Source: Candidatus Omnitrophota bacterium | Lineage (GTDB): Bacteria > Omnitrophota > Gorgyraeia > Tantalellales > Tantalellaceae | DNA: 57,913 nt | Direction of reading: 5' to 3' | Assembly (NCBI GenBank): GCA_016783605.1 | Contig: JADHWG010000005.1 | Location: 1 to 57,913, forward strand | Shown: piece after piece, positions 57,024 to 57,913 of the stretch | Layout of the letters: each line of letters opens with the position of its first letter | Numbering within the stretch: the stretch's first letter is position 1 | Notes under the pieces: generated by a model | The model's database searches: none | Told to the model about the DNA's origin: nothing | What the model saw: only the letters and a program-made list of their open reading frames with translations | Made by a program: the position numbers and the translations under genes

Positions 57024-57707
57024 TTAGTCTGCAAGATATTGTTTGATAAGCTCTTTGGGGAAACCTATGTCTTTTATGATGATTTCGCCCGAGAGATCGG
57101 GGCCTTTTTCAAGGAAAAAACCTTGTTTAGGCAAACCGAATGTGATGGTTTTTACTGCTTTTGGGGTGTTTTTTCCGGCTCGACCGCTTGTCGCGTCTAA
57201 ACCGGAAGGGATGTCAACCGCGTAAATCTTTATATTTGAAGAATTTAGTTTTTTCCCGAGACTTTTGCATTCCTCCGGCAAGTCTCCTTTAAATCCTGTG
57301 CCGAAAAGAGCGTCAATGCCTATTGTGAAACCTATATCGTTCTCATCCAAAGAAAGAAAATCTTTTAATGGACGGATCTCGAGTCCCGCTTTCTTCGCTC
57401 TGGTAAAATTGTCACGCGCCGCGCCGCTCTTCGGGGGATCATTACTCACGGTGTATATCGCTAATTTGCACGGAGACTTTTCAAATAAATATCTTGCCGT
57501 GACAAATCCGTCTCCTCCGTTATTTCCTCCTCCGGAGAAGATCGCGATACTTTCTTTTTCGATCGACACAAAATCTTTTATAATTTCTTCCGCGACGGAT
57601 CTGCCGGCATTCTCCATAAGAGATGCTTGCGGGATACCATAAACTTCCTGCGCTTTTCTATCAATTTCAGACATCTCAAATGCCGTAACACTTTTTCGTT
57701 TAGTCAT
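57024..57707 (-). CDS. nnrE: NAD(P)H-hydrate epimerase
   Basis: Repairs damaged NAD(P)HX by converting the R to the S epimer; 227 residues. The YjeF_N domain is complete: ASLMENAGRSVAEEII, SGGGNNGGDGFVTARYL and VDIPSGLDATSGRAG. The usual bacterial NnrE-NnrD fusion is not present; this is the free-standing epimerase. ATG at 57707 follows GGAG and starts the domain, so it replaced the longer in-frame start. Confidence 0.92.
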   Translation of the reverse strand: MTKRKSVTAFEMSEIDRKAQEVYGIPQASLMENAGRSVAEEIIKDFVSIEKESIAIFSGGGNNGGDGFVTARYLFEKSPCKLAIYTVSNDPPKSGAARDNFTRAKKAGLEIRPLKDFLSLDENDIGFTIGIDALFGTGFKGDLPEECKSLGKKLNSSNIKIYAVDIPSGLDATSGRAGKNTPKAVKTITFGLPKQGFFLEKGPDLSGEIIIKDIGFPKELIKQYLAD

Positions 57708-57774
57708 AATATGCTCCAAGCAAAAAACCACGTTCTTCTACCGATACTAATTGTAAAGCTTGATCTTATTTAAG

Positions 57775-57913
57775 TGAGGGGTCGGGGAGTTTTTCTCCGA
57801 CCACTCATCCTGAGCAAAGCGAAGGATCTCTTGTTAATTTTCCAAAAGAATCTATAGAGATCCTTCAGCCCTTTGGGCTTCAGGATGAGGAGTCGGGAAA
57901 CTCCCCGACCCCT
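57775..57913. repeat. Nested inverted repeat at the right edge
   Basis: Outer arms GGGGTCGGGGAGT (57778-57790) and its complement (57900-57912) enclose inner arms CATCCTGAGC...GAAGGATCTCT (57807-57832) and AGAGATCCTTC...CAGGATGAG (57857-57890). The outer arm matches the panD hairpin core and the inner arm matches the repeat at 22837-22866. It may extend past the window. Confidence 0.8.

Overview
This window looks like a chromosomal segment of an uncultured, moderately AT-rich Gram-negative bacterium of the PVC superphylum, most likely Candidatus Omnitrophota. That assignment is inference. It rests on a full outer-membrane-type division and cell-wall (dcw) cluster with a meso-diaminopimelate-type MurE, two TIGR04073 (exosortase-associated) proteins of a kind known mainly from Verrucomicrobia, Lentisphaerae and Omnitrophota, many single-domain PilZ proteins, a free-standing GspA/GspB-like pair, and dense small palindromic repeats between genes. 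About 60 of 64 genes lie on the minus strand. I saw no tRNA, rRNA, CRISPR array or intact insertion sequence.

Layout, left to right. 1-1.7 kb: the start of a secreted protein running off the left edge, then an XRE regulator/ImmA-type protease pair with two operator-like palindromes. 1.9-19.7 kb: the dcw operon, transcribed right to left in the order mraZ, two small unknown ORFs, rsmH, ftsL-like, ftsI, murE, murF, mraY, murD, ftsW, murG, murC, murB, ddl, ftsQ, ftsA. It starts at a clear promoter followed by three 10-bp-spaced MraZ boxes. ftsZ is absent where it would normally follow ftsA, and the FtsA-like protein has lost its ATP-binding motifs and much of subdomain 2B. 20-25 kb: a zinc-ribbon membrane protein, a NapH-like ferredoxin protein, malic enzyme, a PilZ protein and a LOG-family protein. 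24-38.5 kb: nucleotide and nitrogen metabolism (purQ, a PurS-PurL fusion, guaA, icd, a DUF1846 protein, carB, and an NfnAB/SudAB-like flavoprotein pair). carB and the flavoprotein pair share a near-identical promoter, leader and intrinsic terminator that looks like a common attenuator. 38.7-44.8 kb: an entericidin-like lipoprotein, a TrkA-C protein, two CNNM/CBS proteins, yqeY, def, panD, an archaeal-type thi4 and a BamE-like lipoprotein. 45-54 kb: an envelope and c-di-GMP region with four more PilZ proteins, two TIGR04073 proteins, a large hydrolase-fold protein without its serine nucleophile, DUF4416, YjbQ, HIT, a lysine/glutamate-rich minisatellite protein, and a plus-strand GspA-like ATPase plus GspB-like protein. 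54-57.9 kb: decayed genes (a clan AA protease remnant and a RelE-type toxin with an in-frame stop), a YbgC thioesterase, aroB and nnrE.

The most unusual feature is the repeat system. Several families of short palindromes sit in almost every intergenic gap, sometimes in tandem arrays (67, 51 and about 137 bp periods). They repeatedly supply stop codons, C-terminal tails or start regions to neighbouring genes. The main families share a common flank (GTAGGGGC / GCCCCTAC) with interchangeable palindromic cores. The other strong lead is the shared carB/nfn leader, whose antiterminator-like hexaloop resembles targets of ANTAR-domain regulators.
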